Below, piece by piece: positions 8,349-16,802 of a DNA stretch of 27,709 nucleotides. The DNA comes from Pseudomonas sp. Lineage in GTDB: Bacteria; Pseudomonadota; Gammaproteobacteria; Pseudomonadales; Pseudomonadaceae. The DNA is taken from positions 1 through 27,709 of the forward strand of contig JAQZAY010000011.1 in the NCBI GenBank assembly GCA_029239415.1. Direction: 5' to 3'. The notes under the pieces are model-generated. The model had not been told where the DNA came from. It was given only the letters and a program-made list of their open reading frames with translations, and did not search any database. Both the position numbers and the translations under genes were made by a program. The first letter of the stretch is position 1. Each line of letters starts with the position of its first letter.

Positions 8349-8945
8349 ATGCTCGCACCTTGGCAGCCGTTGCTTGAGTGGTGGTTCGGTTGGGGCGCCA
8401 ATGCCCAGGCCGTGACCGACGAGAAAAGTACCCTGTGGTTCGGCAAGCAGCACGATGCCGAGGCGCAGGCGCTTTTCGGCGACCTGGTCGAGCAGGCGCT
8501 GGCCGGTGGCCTGGACGAATGGCAGCAGAGCCCGCAGGGCTGGCTGGGCCTGATCCTGCTGCTGGACCAGCTGCCGCGCATGATCCACCGCGACACGCCG
8601 CGCGCCTTCGAGGGCGACCGGCGTGCCCAGGTAGTCGCGATGCAAGGGCTGCAAAAAGGCTGGGACTTCCAGCTGCTGCCCATCCAGCGGGTGTTCATCC
8701 TGCTGGTGCTCGAGCATGCCGAAGTGCTGGACTGGCAGAACCTGTGCGTCGAGCGATACCAGTCGCTGCTGGAAGAGCAACCCGAGTCCAGCCGTCGGCT
8801 GTTCGAGGGTTTCCTCGACTACGCCGAGCAGCACCAGCGGGTGATCGAGCGTTTTGGCCGTTTCCCGCACCGCAACCTGGTGCTGGACCGCCCGAGCACC
8901 GATGAAGAGATGGACTTTCTGCTGGAGCCGGGTTCGCGCTTCTGA
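8349..8945 (+). CDS. DUF924 family protein
   Basis: A 198-residue member of the DUF924 family, predicted all-helical with a TPR-like fold and of unknown function. Family marks visible are WWFGWG near the start, LILLLDQLPRMIHRDTPRAFEGD in the middle (the LDQ-PR-I-R...AF-D motif) and the C-terminal FGRFPHRNLVLDRPSTDEEMDFL. No signal peptide. It starts three bases after the fbp stop and both genes are followed by one terminator, so it is almost certainly cotranscribed and probably translationally coupled with fbp. A link to carbon metabolism is only an inference from position. Confidence 0.9.
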   Translation: MLAPWQPLLEWWFGWGANAQAVTDEKSTLWFGKQHDAEAQALFGDLVEQALAGGLDEWQQSPQGWLGLILLLDQLPRMIHRDTPRAFEGDRRAQVVAMQGLQKGWDFQLLPIQRVFILLVLEHAEVLDWQNLCVERYQSLLEEQPESSRRLFEGFLDYAEQHQRVIERFGRFPHRNLVLDRPSTDEEMDFLLEPGSRF

Positions 8946-8961
8946 AGCGCTGGACTGAATG

Positions 8962-9009
8962 CGGGGCAATCCGGGTGCTTCATCGCTACCCGGATTGCCC
9001 CGTTTGCGT
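8962..9009 (+). terminator. Intrinsic terminator of fbp-DUF924
   Basis: A perfect 15-bp stem (8962-8976 with 8988-9002), GC-rich, with an 11-base loop, followed by TTTGCGTTT. It starts 16 bases after the DUF924 stop. Confidence 0.85.
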
Positions 9010-9119
9010 TTCCGGGTTCGAGAAAAGCTTGCCCGACTGGGGAACCTGGGAGCCTTTTTCCTCTCCAAGGGCTCTGCCGGCCGCTGCGCCCGCGTTTTCA
9101 GCCCCAGGAGTGACTCTTC

Positions 9120-9374
9120 ATGTCGTTGCGAAACCTCGTCCTGTTGTCCGTGTGCATGTTTCTCGCTGCCTGCAGCAAGATCAACCAGGAGAACTATTCC
9201 AAGCTCAAGTCCGGCATGACCAAGGCCCAGGTCGAACAACTGCTTGGCGCGCCTACCGAGTGCTCCGGTGCCTTGGGCATGAGCAGCTGTACCTGGGGTG
9301 ACGAGAAGAGCTTCATCAGTATCCAGTACGCGGCCGACCAGGTGCTCCTGTACTCGGGGCAGGGCCTGGAATGA
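9120..9374 (+). CDS. Small BamE/SmpA-like outer-membrane lipoprotein
   Basis: An 84-residue predicted lipoprotein: a hydrophobic signal of 17 residues, lipobox LAAC with the lipidated cysteine at C18, and Ser at +2, which favours the outer membrane by the Lol rule. The mature part of about 66 residues contains NYSKLKSGMTKAQVEQLLGAP, the hallmark opening of BamE/SmpA/OmlA-like domains, then a CTWGDE strand. It is shorter than BamE itself (about 110-180 residues) and lies elsewhere than the usual fur-adjacent omlA, so it is a paralogous mini-version of unknown role. AGGAGTG precedes the ATG. Its stop overlaps the start of the lipocalin gene by four bases (ATGA), so the two are translated together. 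Confidence 0.88.
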   Translation: MSLRNLVLLSVCMFLAACSKINQENYSKLKSGMTKAQVEQLLGAPTECSGALGMSSCTWGDEKSFISIQYAADQVLLYSGQGLE

Positions 9375-9943
9375 AGCGACTGCATCTGCTGCTTGGCCTG
9401 TGTGCGGCCCTGCTGCTGGGCGGCTGCGCAAGTCCCGGCGGCGATTCGCTGGCGCCGAACACGGCAGGCCATGTCGATCTCAAGCGCTACCAGGGCAAGT
9501 GGTTCGAACAGGCCCACCTGCCAATGTACTTCCAGAACGACTGTGCCCAGTCCGAAGCGCACTACAACGTCAAGCCCGATGGTGGCCTGGGTGTGCTCAA
9601 CCGCTGCCGTACCCTTGATGGCCAGTGGCTCAGGGCCCAGGGCCGTGCATGGCTTCAGGAGCCCGGAAATACCGACAAGCTGTGGGTCGAGTTCGACAAC
9701 TGGTTCACTCGGCTGATTCCGGGCATGACCAAGGGCGACTACTGGGTACTGTATGTCGACGAGCGCTACCAGACCGCGCTGGTCGGCAATCCCGACCGCA
9801 AGCACCTGTGGATTCTCTCGCGCACGCCGACCGTGACGGCGGTGGTCCGCGAGAGCCTGCTGGCCAAGGCGCGCCAGCAGGGCTACGACACATCGCGGCT
9901 GGTCTGGCGTGTCTCGGACCGGGATATCGCCCGCAATCCCTGA
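9371..9943 (+). CDS. blc: Bacterial lipocalin lipoprotein, Blc type
   Basis: A 190-residue outer-membrane lipocalin. The signal ends in LGGC (C19 lipidated, Ala at +2). The first lipocalin motif is YQGKWFEQAHLPMYFQ (about 40-55), with the conserved G-x-W; YWVLYVDERYQTALVGNP and LWILSRTPT form the second and third conserved strands, and YDTSRLVWR the C-terminal end. E. coli Blc binds lysophospholipids and fatty acids and is thought to help repair the outer envelope; the same role is inferred here. It overlaps the small BamE-like lipoprotein gene by ATGA. The next gene, hutF, is convergent. Two Cys in the mature part (in NDCAQSE and NRCRTLD) could form a disulfide. Confidence 0.92.
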   Translation: MKRLHLLLGLCAALLLGGCASPGGDSLAPNTAGHVDLKRYQGKWFEQAHLPMYFQNDCAQSEAHYNVKPDGGLGVLNRCRTLDGQWLRAQGRAWLQEPGNTDKLWVEFDNWFTRLIPGMTKGDYWVLYVDERYQTALVGNPDRKHLWILSRTPTVTAVVRESLLAKARQQGYDTSRLVWRVSDRDIARNP

Positions 9944-9950
9944 GGCTCGG

Positions 9951-9972
9951 CGCCGCTCCTGCGGGGGCGGCG
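9951..9972. terminator. GC-rich hairpin between convergent blc and hutF
   Basis: CGCCGCTCC pairs with GGGGCGGCG (one G-U pair) around a short loop, in the 44-base gap between the two convergent stops. There is no good T-run on either strand, so it is a probable but weak bidirectional terminator. Confidence 0.45.
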
Positions 9973-9987
9973 TTGCTGCTCCATGAT

Positions 9988-11355
9988 CTAATCCGCAAGC
10001 TCCCGCAGCACTCGCACAAACGCTCGCGCGCTGTGTTCTTCATCCGCATGCCTTCCCTGGCGTACCACCCACCGTCCGTTGACCATCACATCCCGCACCT
10101 GGCGATCATTGCCGGCGAACAGCCAGCGGTTGAGGATGTCATCGCCACTGGCAGTCTGCAGGTAAGGGTCATTGCCATCGAGCACCAGCCAGTCGGCACG
10201 CCTGCCGACCGCCAGTTCACCCACCGCTTGACCCAGCGCCTGGGCTCCGCCGCTGAGCGCCGCGTCGAACAAGGTGCGCCCGACCATTGGCTGGTTGCCG
10301 CGACAGAGCCGGTTGCGCCGCTGGTCGCGCAGCCGCTGGCCGTACTCCAGCCAGCGCAGCTCTTCGACAATGCTCAGTGAGACATGGCTGTCCGAGCCGA
10401 TCCCCAGGCGTCCGCCCTGGGCCAGGTACTCCACCGCCGGGAAGATCCCATCGCCCAGGTTGGCCTCGGTGGTCAGGCACAATCCCGCGACTGCGCCGCT
10501 GCGCGCCATCGCGCTCACTTCGTCGGGCTGCGCATGGGTGGCATGGACCAGGCACCAGCGCCGGTCCACCTGGACGTGCTCGTGCAGCCATTGCAAGGGA
10601 CGAAGGCCGCTCCAGGCCAGGCAGTCGTCGACTTCCTTCTGCTGCTCGGCGATATGGATGTGCACCGGGCAGGCTGTGTCGCTGGCCTCCAGGACCTCGC
10701 GGATCTGCCCGGGAGTGACCGCGCGCAAGGAATGAAAGCACAGTCCCAGCCGCTGTGTCGGTTGCGCGGCCAGCAAGGGAGCCAGTCGGTCTTGCAGACA
10801 CAGGTACTGCTCGCTGCTGTTGATGAAACGACGCTGGCCCTCGCCAGGCGCCTGGCCACCGAATCCGGCGTGGCTGTACAGCACCGGCAGCAGGGTGAGG
10901 CCGATGCCACTGGCGCTGGCGGCGGCGCTGATGCGCTGCGACAGCTCGGCCGGATCGGCATAGGCGCGGCCGTTGTCCTGGTGATGGACGTAGTGGAACT
11001 CGGCCACCGAGGTGTAGCCAGCCTTGAGCATCTCGATGTAGAGCTGGCGGGCGATCACCTGCATCTGTGCAGGGGTGATCCGGGCGACCAGGCGGTACAT
11101 CAGCTCGCGCCAGGTCCAGAAACTGTCGTGGGGATTGCCCGCCACTTCCGCGAGCCCAGCCATGGCGCGCTGGAAGGCATGGGAATGCAGGTTCGGCATG
11201 CCTGGCAGCAATGGCCCGTCCAGACGCTCGGCGCCTTCTGGCGAGCCTGCGGCCGTGATCGTGGCCAGCGTGCCATCGGCGGCGACCTCGAGTCGGACAT
11301 TGGCAGCCCAGCCAGCAGGCAGCAAGGCGCGTTCAGCAAAGAAGGCACGCATCAT
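9988..11355 (-). CDS. hutF: Formimidoylglutamate deiminase HutF
   Basis: Hydrolyses N-formimino-L-glutamate to N-formyl-L-glutamate and ammonia, the fourth step of the five-step Hut pathway used by pseudomonads. It belongs to the amidohydrolase superfamily. In the 455-residue product the metal-binding H-x-H is at 57-59 (PNLHSHAFQRAM), followed by EFHYVHH, CFHSLRAVTP, HIHIAEQQKEVDDC and the catalytic-Asp region GIGSDSHVSLS. An in-frame ATG exists far upstream at 11436, but the start at 11355 is preferred because AGGA lies seven bases before it and the family begins with FFAERALLP; the next ATG at 11352 is an equally valid reading (454 residues). It is divergent from hutC, with a HutC operator between them. 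Confidence 0.95.
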   Translation of the reverse strand: MMRAFFAERALLPAGWAANVRLEVAADGTLATITAAGSPEGAERLDGPLLPGMPNLHSHAFQRAMAGLAEVAGNPHDSFWTWRELMYRLVARITPAQMQVIARQLYIEMLKAGYTSVAEFHYVHHQDNGRAYADPAELSQRISAAASASGIGLTLLPVLYSHAGFGGQAPGEGQRRFINSSEQYLCLQDRLAPLLAAQPTQRLGLCFHSLRAVTPGQIREVLEASDTACPVHIHIAEQQKEVDDCLAWSGLRPLQWLHEHVQVDRRWCLVHATHAQPDEVSAMARSGAVAGLCLTTEANLGDGIFPAVEYLAQGGRLGIGSDSHVSLSIVEELRWLEYGQRLRDQRRNRLCRGNQPMVGRTLFDAALSGGAQALGQAVGELAVGRRADWLVLDGNDPYLQTASGDDILNRWLFAGNDRQVRDVMVNGRWVVRQGRHADEEHSARAFVRVLRELAD

Positions 11356-11380
11356 GAAGCGTTCCTGGTTTCCTGGTGGT

Positions 11381-11396
11381 TGTATGTACATATACA
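11381..11396. promoter_or_regulatory. HutC operator between hutF and hutC
   Basis: TGTATGTACATATACA contains TGTA-N2-TACA (11381-11390), the motif described for the histidine-utilisation repressor HutC in Pseudomonas, and an overlapping TGTA-N4-TACA. It lies 25 bases upstream of hutF and 64 bases upstream of hutC. It overlaps the predicted core promoters of both genes, so one bound dimer could block both. Confidence 0.8.
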
Positions 11397-11417
11397 GGCG
11401 TTTGCCGGCCCGGTAAA
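11389..11417 (-). promoter_or_regulatory. Predicted hutF promoter
   Basis: On the minus strand TTTACC (11412-11417) and TATATG (11389-11394) are 17 bases apart, each with four of six consensus matches. The -10 lies inside the HutC operator. Confidence 0.35.
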
Positions 11418-11419
11418 CT
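11391..11419 (+). promoter_or_regulatory. Predicted hutC promoter
   Basis: TATACA (11391-11396) and TAAACT (11414-11419) are 17 bases apart, each with four of six consensus matches. The -35 lies inside the HutC operator, so autorepression is expected. Confidence 0.35.
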
Positions 11420-11460
11420 TCAGCACGCCACTTCATTGAACTGATCGAGGATCACACGCC

Positions 11461-12207
11461 GTGCCGATACCCCCTGTCCCCGCGCTGGTCGACTCCATGG
11501 GCGAGGGGCCTGCGCCGCTCTATGCCAAGGTCAAGCGGATGATTGCCCGGCAGATCGAAACAGGCAGCTGGCCTGCGCATCACCGGGTACCCTCCGAAAG
11601 CGAGCTGGTCAGCCAGCTGGGCTTCAGCCGCATGACCATCAACCGCGCCCTGCGCGAGCTCACCGCCGAGGGCCTGCTGGTGCGCATGCAGGGTGTCGGC
11701 ACCTTTGTCGCGCAGCCCAAGACCCGCTCGGCATTGTTCGACGTCAACAATATCGCCGACGAGATCGCTGGGCGTGGCCATCAGCACAGCTGCCAGGTGA
11801 TCACGCTCGCCGAGGAGGCCGCCGGCTCCGAACGTGCCCTGGCCCTGGACGTGCGCGAAGGCCAGCGGGTATTCCATTCGCTGATCGTGCACTTTGAAGA
11901 CGGCGTGCCGGTGCAGATCGAAGATCGCTACGTCAATGCCCAGGTCGTACCGGATTACCTCAGGCAGGACTTCACCCGGCAGACACCGTACGCCTACCTG
12001 ACCCAGGTCGCGCCGTTGACCGAAGGCGAGCACGTGGTGGAGGCGATCCTGGCCGAGGCGGACGAATGCCGCCTACTGCAGATCGAGCGCGGCGAGCCCT
12101 GCCTGCTCATCCGCCGGCGCACCTGGTCCGGACGCCAACCGGTCACCGCCGCGAGACTGATCCATCCCGGCACCCGTCATCGCCTCGAGGGTCGGTTCAG
12201 CAAGTGA
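11461..12207 (+). CDS. hutC: Histidine utilisation repressor HutC (GntR family, HutC/UTRA subfamily)
   Basis: HutC represses the hut genes and is released by urocanate. The 248-residue protein has an N-terminal GntR winged helix (about 20-90; PLYAKVKRMIARQIETG, VPSESELVSQLGFSRMTINR, LRELTAEGLLVRMQGVGTFVA) and a C-terminal UTRA effector domain (about 105-245; FHSLIVHFEDGVPVQIEDRYVN, HVVEAILAEADE, CLLIRRRTWS). The start is a GTG with GAGGA at 11447-11451, and MPIPPVPALVDSMGEGPAPLYAKV corresponds closely to P. putida HutC. It is divergent from hutF and followed after 78 bases by hutU. TGTA-N2-TACA operators flank the gene on both sides, so it is predicted to control hutF, itself and hutUHIG. Confidence 0.96.
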   Translation: MPIPPVPALVDSMGEGPAPLYAKVKRMIARQIETGSWPAHHRVPSESELVSQLGFSRMTINRALRELTAEGLLVRMQGVGTFVAQPKTRSALFDVNNIADEIAGRGHQHSCQVITLAEEAAGSERALALDVREGQRVFHSLIVHFEDGVPVQIEDRYVNAQVVPDYLRQDFTRQTPYAYLTQVAPLTEGEHVVEAILAEADECRLLQIERGEPCLLIRRRTWSGRQPVTAARLIHPGTRHRLEGRFSK

Positions 12208-12221
12208 TGCGGTAATCCGTA

Positions 12222-12235
12222 CTTGTACATACAAG
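12222..12235. promoter_or_regulatory. HutC operator upstream of hutU
   Basis: CTTGTA-CA-TACAAG has perfect 6-bp inverted half-sites and includes the TGTA-N2-TACA HutC motif. It lies 51 bases before the hutU GTG. A CTTGTA half-site recurs at 12246-12251. Confidence 0.82.
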
Positions 12236-12285
12236 TTGGGCTGTGCTTGTATTACCTCATCGACTCGCTCGCTGAGGACTCTCGC

Positions 12286-13959
12286 GTGACAGACAACAAC
12301 AAATACCGTGACGTCGAAATCCATGCCCCCCAGGGCAGTAAGCTGACCGCCAAGAGCTGGTTGACCGAAGCACCCCTGCGCATGCTGATGAACAACCTCG
12401 ATCCCCGGGTCGCCGAGAACCCCAGGGAACTGGTCGTCTACGGCGGCATAGGGCGCGCCGCGCGCAACTGGGACTGCTACGACCAGATCGTCAAGTCACT
12501 CACCCAGCTCGACGATGACGAAACCCTGCTGGTGCAATCGGGCAAGCCTGTCGGTGTGTTCAAGACCCACGCCAACGCCCCACGCGTGCTGATCGCCAAC
12601 TCCAACCTGGTGCCGCAGTGGGCCAGCTGGGAGCACTTCAACGAACTGGATGCCAAGGGCCTGGCCATGTACGGCCAGATGACCGCCGGCAGCTGGATCT
12701 ACATCGGCAGCCAGGGCATCGTCCAAGGCACCTATGAAACCTTTGTCGAAGCAGGGCGCCAGCACTATGGTGGCAGTCTTGAGGGCAAGTGGGTCCTGAC
12801 CGCGGGTCTGGGCGGCATGGGCGGCGCCCAGCCCCTGGCCGCGACCCTGGCAGGGGCCTGCTCGCTGAATATCGAATGCCAGCAGAGCCGCATCGACTTG
12901 CGCCTTGGCAGCCGCTACGTCGACGAACAGGCTACCGGCCTGGACGACGCCCTGGCACGCATCGACAAGTACACCGGCGAAGGCAAGGCCATCTCCATCG
13001 CGCTGCTTGGCAACGCCGCCGAGATCCTGCCGGAGCTGGTCAGGCGCGGGGTGCGCCCGGACCTGGTCACCGACCAGACCAGCGCCCACGACCCGCTCAA
13101 CGGCTACCTGCCCGCCGGCTGGAGCTGGGCGCAGTACCGTGACCGCGCGCGCAGCGACCCGGCTGCGGTAGTCAAGGCGGCCAGGCAGTCCATGGCCGTG
13201 CACGTCCAGGCCATGCTCGACTTTCACCAGCAAGGCATACCGACCTTCGACTACGGCAACAACATCCGCCAGATGGCCAAGGACGAAGGCGTGGGCGATG
13301 CCTTCGATTTCCCGGGGTTTGTCCCCGCCTATATCCGACCGCTGTTCTGTCGGGGCATCGGCCCGTTCCGCTGGGTGGCGCTGTCGGGCGATGCCGAGGA
13401 CATATTCAGGACCGATGCCAAGGTAAGGCAGCTGATCCCGGATGACGCGCACCTGCATCGCTGGCTGGACATGGCCCGCGAGCGCATCAGCTTCCAGGGC
13501 CTGCCTGCGCGGATCTGCTGGGTCGGCCTGGGCCAGCGTGCAAGGCTGGGGCTGGCGTTCAACGAAATGGTGCGCAGCGGCGAGCTGTCGGCGCCGATCG
13601 TCATCGGCCGCGACCACCTGGATTCCGGCTCGGTGGCAAGCCCCAACCGTGAAACCGAGGCCATGCGCGATGGCTCCGATGCCGTGTCCGACTGGCCGCT
13701 GCTCAACGCGTTGCTCAACACCGCCAGTGGCGCCACCTGGGTGTCGCTGCACCATGGCGGCGGGGTGGGCATGGGCTTTTCCCAGCACGCCGGCATGGTC
13801 ATTGTCTGCGATGGTACTGACGCGGCTGCCGAGCGTATCGCCCGTGTGCTGACCAACGATCCGGCCACCGGGGTCATGCGCCACGCCGACGCGGGTTACC
13901 AGGAGGCAATCGACTGCGCACGGGAGCAGGGCCTGAATCTGCCGATGATCACGCGCTGA
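12286..13959 (+). CDS. hutU: Urocanate hydratase (urocanase)
   Basis: Adds water to urocanate to give 4-imidazolone-5-propionate, using tightly bound NAD+ as electrophile; second step of histidine degradation. The 557-residue product has the NAD site [20 protein letters not shown] (GLGGMGG 174-180), the conserved [10 protein letters not shown] (52-61), and the active-site cysteine C411 in ARICWVGLG, corresponding to C410 of the P. putida enzyme. The GTG start is chosen because GAGGA lies at 12274-12278 and [12 protein letters not shown] is the P. putida N-terminus; the frame is open upstream through the operator but that part is not conserved. The first codons contain an AACAACAA motif that can bind Hfq/Crc. 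hutH follows after 55 bases. Confidence 0.97.
   Translation: MTDNNKYRDVEIHAPQGSKLTAKSWLTEAPLRMLMNNLDPRVAENPRELVVYGGIGRAARNWDCYDQIVKSLTQLDDDETLLVQSGKPVGVFKTHANAPRVLIANSNLVPQWASWEHFNELDAKGLAMYGQMTAGSWIYIGSQGIVQGTYETFVEAGRQHYGGSLEGKWVLTAGLGGMGGAQPLAATLAGACSLNIECQQSRIDLRLGSRYVDEQATGLDDALARIDKYTGEGKAISIALLGNAAEILPELVRRGVRPDLVTDQTSAHDPLNGYLPAGWSWAQYRDRARSDPAAVVKAARQSMAVHVQAMLDFHQQGIPTFDYGNNIRQMAKDEGVGDAFDFPGFVPAYIRPLFCRGIGPFRWVALSGDAEDIFRTDAKVRQLIPDDAHLHRWLDMARERISFQGLPARICWVGLGQRARLGLAFNEMVRSGELSAPIVIGRDHLDSGSVASPNRETEAMRDGSDAVSDWPLLNALLNTASGATWVSLHHGGGVGMGFSQHAGMVIVCDGTDAAAERIARVLTNDPATGVMRHADAGYQEAIDCAREQGLNLPMITR
12295..12302 (+). promoter_or_regulatory. AANAANAA (CA) motif for Crc/Hfq in the start of hutU
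   Basis: AACAACAA lies in hutU codons 4-6, within the translation initiation region. In Pseudomonas, Hfq with Crc binds AANAANAA sequences near start codons and blocks translation when preferred carbon sources are present. This would put histidine degradation under catabolite repression. Confidence 0.6.
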
Positions 13960-14014
13960 ACGATACTGAACGAAAAGAAGGGGCCTGCGCGCCCCGCGAG
14001 CATGGAGTACCGAA

Positions 14015-15547
14015 GTGATCGATCTGACTCTCAAGCCCGGGACCCTGACCTTGGCCCAGCTGCGCGCCCTCTACCAGCAGCCGGTGCGGCTCACGCTCGA
14101 TGCCAGCGCCGATGCGCAGATCGAGGCCAGCGTTGCCTGCGTCGAGCGCATCCTTGCCGCGGACCGCACCGCCTACGGTATCAATACCGGCTTCGGGCTG
14201 CTGGCCTCGACGCGCATCGCCAGCCACGATCTCGAAAACTTGCAGCGCTCGCTGGTGCTGTCCCATGCCGCCGGCATCGGCGCGCCGCTGGACGACGCCA
14301 TGGTGCGGCTGATCATGGTGCTGAAGATCAACAGTCTCGGCCGCGGCTTCTCGGGCATTCGCCGCAAGGTCATCGATGCGCTGATCGCGCTGGTCAACGC
14401 CGAGGTCTATCCGCACATCCCGCTCAAGGGGTCGGTGGGTGCCTCCGGCGACTTGGCGCCACTGGCGCATATGTCGTTGGTACTGCTCGGCGAAAGCCGG
14501 GCGCGGTACCGGGGCCACTGGCTGCCCGCCACCGAGGCGCTCGCGGTCGCGGGCCTGCAGCCGCTCACCCTGGCGGCCAAGGAGGGCCTGGCCTTGCTCA
14601 ACGGCACCCAGGCGTCCACCGGTTATGCCTTGCGGGGCCTGTTCGAAGCCGAAGAACTGTTCGCCGCGGCCGTTGCCTGTGGTGGCCTGAGCGTCGAGGC
14701 GCTGCTCGGCTCGCGCGCGCCGTTCGATGCGCGTATCCATGATGCCCGCGGCCAGCGCGGGCAGATCGATGCCGCCGCCTGCTATCGCGACCTGCTTGGC
14801 GACGGCAGCGAGGTATCCGCTTCACACGAGCATTGCGGCAAGGTCCAGGACCCCTACTCGCTACGGTGTCAGCCGCAGGTCATGGGCGCGTGCCTGACCC
14901 AGCTGCGCCAGGCTGCCGAGGTGCTGGCGGTCGAGGCCAATGCGGTGTCGGACAACCCGCTGGTGTTCGCCAACGAAGGCGACGTGGTCTCGGGCGGCAA
15001 CTTCCACGCGGAGCCCGTGGCCATGGCCGCCGACAACATGGCCCTGGCAATTGCCGAGATCGGCTCGCTGAGCGAGCGGCGCATCTCGCTGATGATGGAC
15101 AAGCACATGTCCCAGCTTCCGCCGTTCCTGGTGGAGAACGGCGGCGTCAATTCAGGGTTCATGATCGCCCAGGTCACCGCCGCCGCGCTGGCGAGCGAGA
15201 ACAAGGCACTCTCCCATCCACACAGCGTCGACAGCCTGCCGACCTCTGCCAACCAGGAAGACCACGTGTCCATGGCGCCGGCAGCGGGAAAGCGCCTGTG
15301 GGAGATGGCCGAGAACACCCGCGGCGTGTTGGCCATCGAATGGCTGGGCGCCTGCCAGGGACTGGACCTGCGAGAGGGGCTCAAGTCCTCGGTGAAGCTC
15401 GAGCATGCGCGGCAGATCCTGCGCCACGAAGTCTCTCATTACGACAAGGACCGCTTCTTCGCGCCGGATATCGAGGCGGCGGTGCAGTTGCTGGCCGAAG
15501 GGCGGTTGACCGGTTTGTTGCCAGTGGGTGTGTTGCCTAGCCTGTGA
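14015..15547 (+). CDS. hutH: Histidine ammonia-lyase (histidase)
   Basis: Removes ammonia from L-histidine to give trans-urocanate, the entry step of the pathway. The 510-residue length equals that of the well-studied P. putida enzyme. The self-processing Ala143-Ser144-Gly145 triad that forms the MIO electrophile is present in [12 protein letters not shown], as is the catalytic tyrosine Y54 in [11 protein letters not shown], and [12 protein letters not shown] and the [12 protein letters not shown] / [10 protein letters not shown] stretches lining the site. The start is a GTG with GGAG seven bases upstream; [13 protein letters not shown] fits the family N-terminus. It lies between hutU and hutI in one transcription direction, with no terminator in the gaps, and no permease gene between hutH and hutI. 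Confidence 0.97.
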   Translation: MIDLTLKPGTLTLAQLRALYQQPVRLTLDASADAQIEASVACVERILAADRTAYGINTGFGLLASTRIASHDLENLQRSLVLSHAAGIGAPLDDAMVRLIMVLKINSLGRGFSGIRRKVIDALIALVNAEVYPHIPLKGSVGASGDLAPLAHMSLVLLGESRARYRGHWLPATEALAVAGLQPLTLAAKEGLALLNGTQASTGYALRGLFEAEELFAAAVACGGLSVEALLGSRAPFDARIHDARGQRGQIDAAACYRDLLGDGSEVSASHEHCGKVQDPYSLRCQPQVMGACLTQLRQAAEVLAVEANAVSDNPLVFANEGDVVSGGNFHAEPVAMAADNMALAIAEIGSLSERRISLMMDKHMSQLPPFLVENGGVNSGFMIAQVTAAALASENKALSHPHSVDSLPTSANQEDHVSMAPAAGKRLWEMAENTRGVLAIEWLGACQGLDLREGLKSSVKLEHARQILRHEVSHYDKDRFFAPDIEAAVQLLAEGRLTGLLPVGVLPSL

Positions 15548-15578
15548 CTTCATCGCTGGCCTATCGCGGGAGATACCC

Positions 15579-16802
15579 ATGACAACTCTCTGGCATCACT
15601 GCCATGCGGCAACCCTGGCCGGGGGCCGCTACTCGACCATCGAGAACGCGGCGATCATTACCCGCGACGGGCTGATCGACTGGATCGGCCCACTCGGTGA
15701 CCTGCCGCACACGCCCATCGACAGGCGCGTCGATCTCGAAGGCGCCTGGGTCACCCCGGGCCTGATCGACTGCCACACCCACGCGGTATTTGGCGGTAAC
15801 CGCAGCGCCGAGTTCGAACAGCGCCTGCAAGGCGTGAGCTATGCCGAGATCGCCGCGCAGGGTGGCGGCATCGCCAGCACCGTGCGGGCGACTCGCATGG
15901 CCAGCGAGGACGAACTGTTCAGCAGCGCCCGGCAGCGGCTGCTGGCGCTGATGCGCGATGGCGTCACCACCGTGGAGATCAAGTCCGGCTATGGCCTGGA
16001 CCTGGCCAGCGAACGAAAGATGCTGCGGGTCATTCGCCGGCTCGGCGAGGAGCTTGCGCTGACCGTGCGCAGTACCTGTCTTGCCGCCCATGCGTTACCC
16101 CCGGAATACGCCGGGCAGGCTGACGACTATATCGCCCATGTCTGCGAGCAGATGCTCCCGGCCCTGGCCGATGAAGGGCTGGTAGACGCGGTCGATGCCT
16201 TCTGCGAGCACCTGGCGTTTTCCGCCGAACAGGTCGAGCGCGTGTTCATCACGGCGCGCGAGCTGGGGCTGCCGGTCAAGCTGCATGCCGAACAGCTGTC
16301 TTCGTTGCACGGATCGAGCCTGGCGGCGCGGTACCAGGCGCTCTCGGCCGATCACCTGGAGTTCATGAACGAGGATGACGCCATCGCCATGGCGCAAGCC
16401 GGCACAGTGGCCGTGCTGCTGCCCGGCGCTTTCTATTTCCTGCGCGAAACCCGCTTGCCGCCGGTGGACGCCCTGCGCAGGCATGGGGTGAAGATCGCGC
16501 TGGCCAGCGACCTCAACCCTGGCACCTCGCCGGGACTGTCGCTGCGCCTGATGCTCAACATGGGCTGCACCTTGTTCCGCATGACGCCCGAGGAAGCCTT
16601 GGCCGGCGTGACGCTCCATGCGGCCACGGCGCTCGGGCTTGGCGCCAGCCATGGCTCGCTGGAACCTGGCAAGGTGGCCGACTTCGTGGCCTGGCGAATC
16701 GAGCGGCCGGCCGACCTGGCCTACTGGCTGGGCGGCGAGTTACCCAGGCGTGTGGTTCGCGGCGGCGATGAACCGAGCGAGGCTTCATGGACAGGGCTGT
16801 GA
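15579..16802 (+). CDS. hutI: Imidazolonepropionase HutI
   Basis: Opens the imidazolone ring of 4-imidazolone-5-propionate to N-formimino-L-glutamate, the third step. The 407-residue amidohydrolase has the metal site [13 protein letters not shown] (H66, H68), EIKSGYGLD, the LHAEQ histidine, and the [10 protein letters not shown] catalytic-Asp region. An in-frame start at 15528 exists inside the end of hutH, but the ATG at 15579 has GGGAG at 15568-15572 and [13 protein letters not shown] fits the family. The gap to hutH is 31 bases. Its last 16 bases overlap the start of hutG, which points to translational coupling. Confidence 0.96.
   Translation: MTTLWHHCHAATLAGGRYSTIENAAIITRDGLIDWIGPLGDLPHTPIDRRVDLEGAWVTPGLIDCHTHAVFGGNRSAEFEQRLQGVSYAEIAAQGGGIASTVRATRMASEDELFSSARQRLLALMRDGVTTVEIKSGYGLDLASERKMLRVIRRLGEELALTVRSTCLAAHALPPEYAGQADDYIAHVCEQMLPALADEGLVDAVDAFCEHLAFSAEQVERVFITARELGLPVKLHAEQLSSLHGSSLAARYQALSADHLEFMNEDDAIAMAQAGTVAVLLPGAFYFLRETRLPPVDALRRHGVKIALASDLNPGTSPGLSLRLMLNMGCTLFRMTPEEALAGVTLHAATALGLGASHGSLEPGKVADFVAWRIERPADLAYWLGGELPRRVVRGGDEPSEASWTGL

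Noticed and set aside
7287..9431. 714-codon frame antisense across fbp, DUF924 and the small lipoprotein gene
   Set aside because: It spans three real genes and a terminator; no protein family is recognisable.
12236..12250. Sigma-54-like element upstream of hutU
   Set aside because: The GG and the -12 dinucleotide (GT, not GC) are one base too close; sigma-54 does not tolerate this spacing.
12223..12285. N-terminal extension of hutU from a TTG
   Set aside because: It would translate the HutC operator; the GTG at 12286 has a good ribosome site and the family N-terminus.
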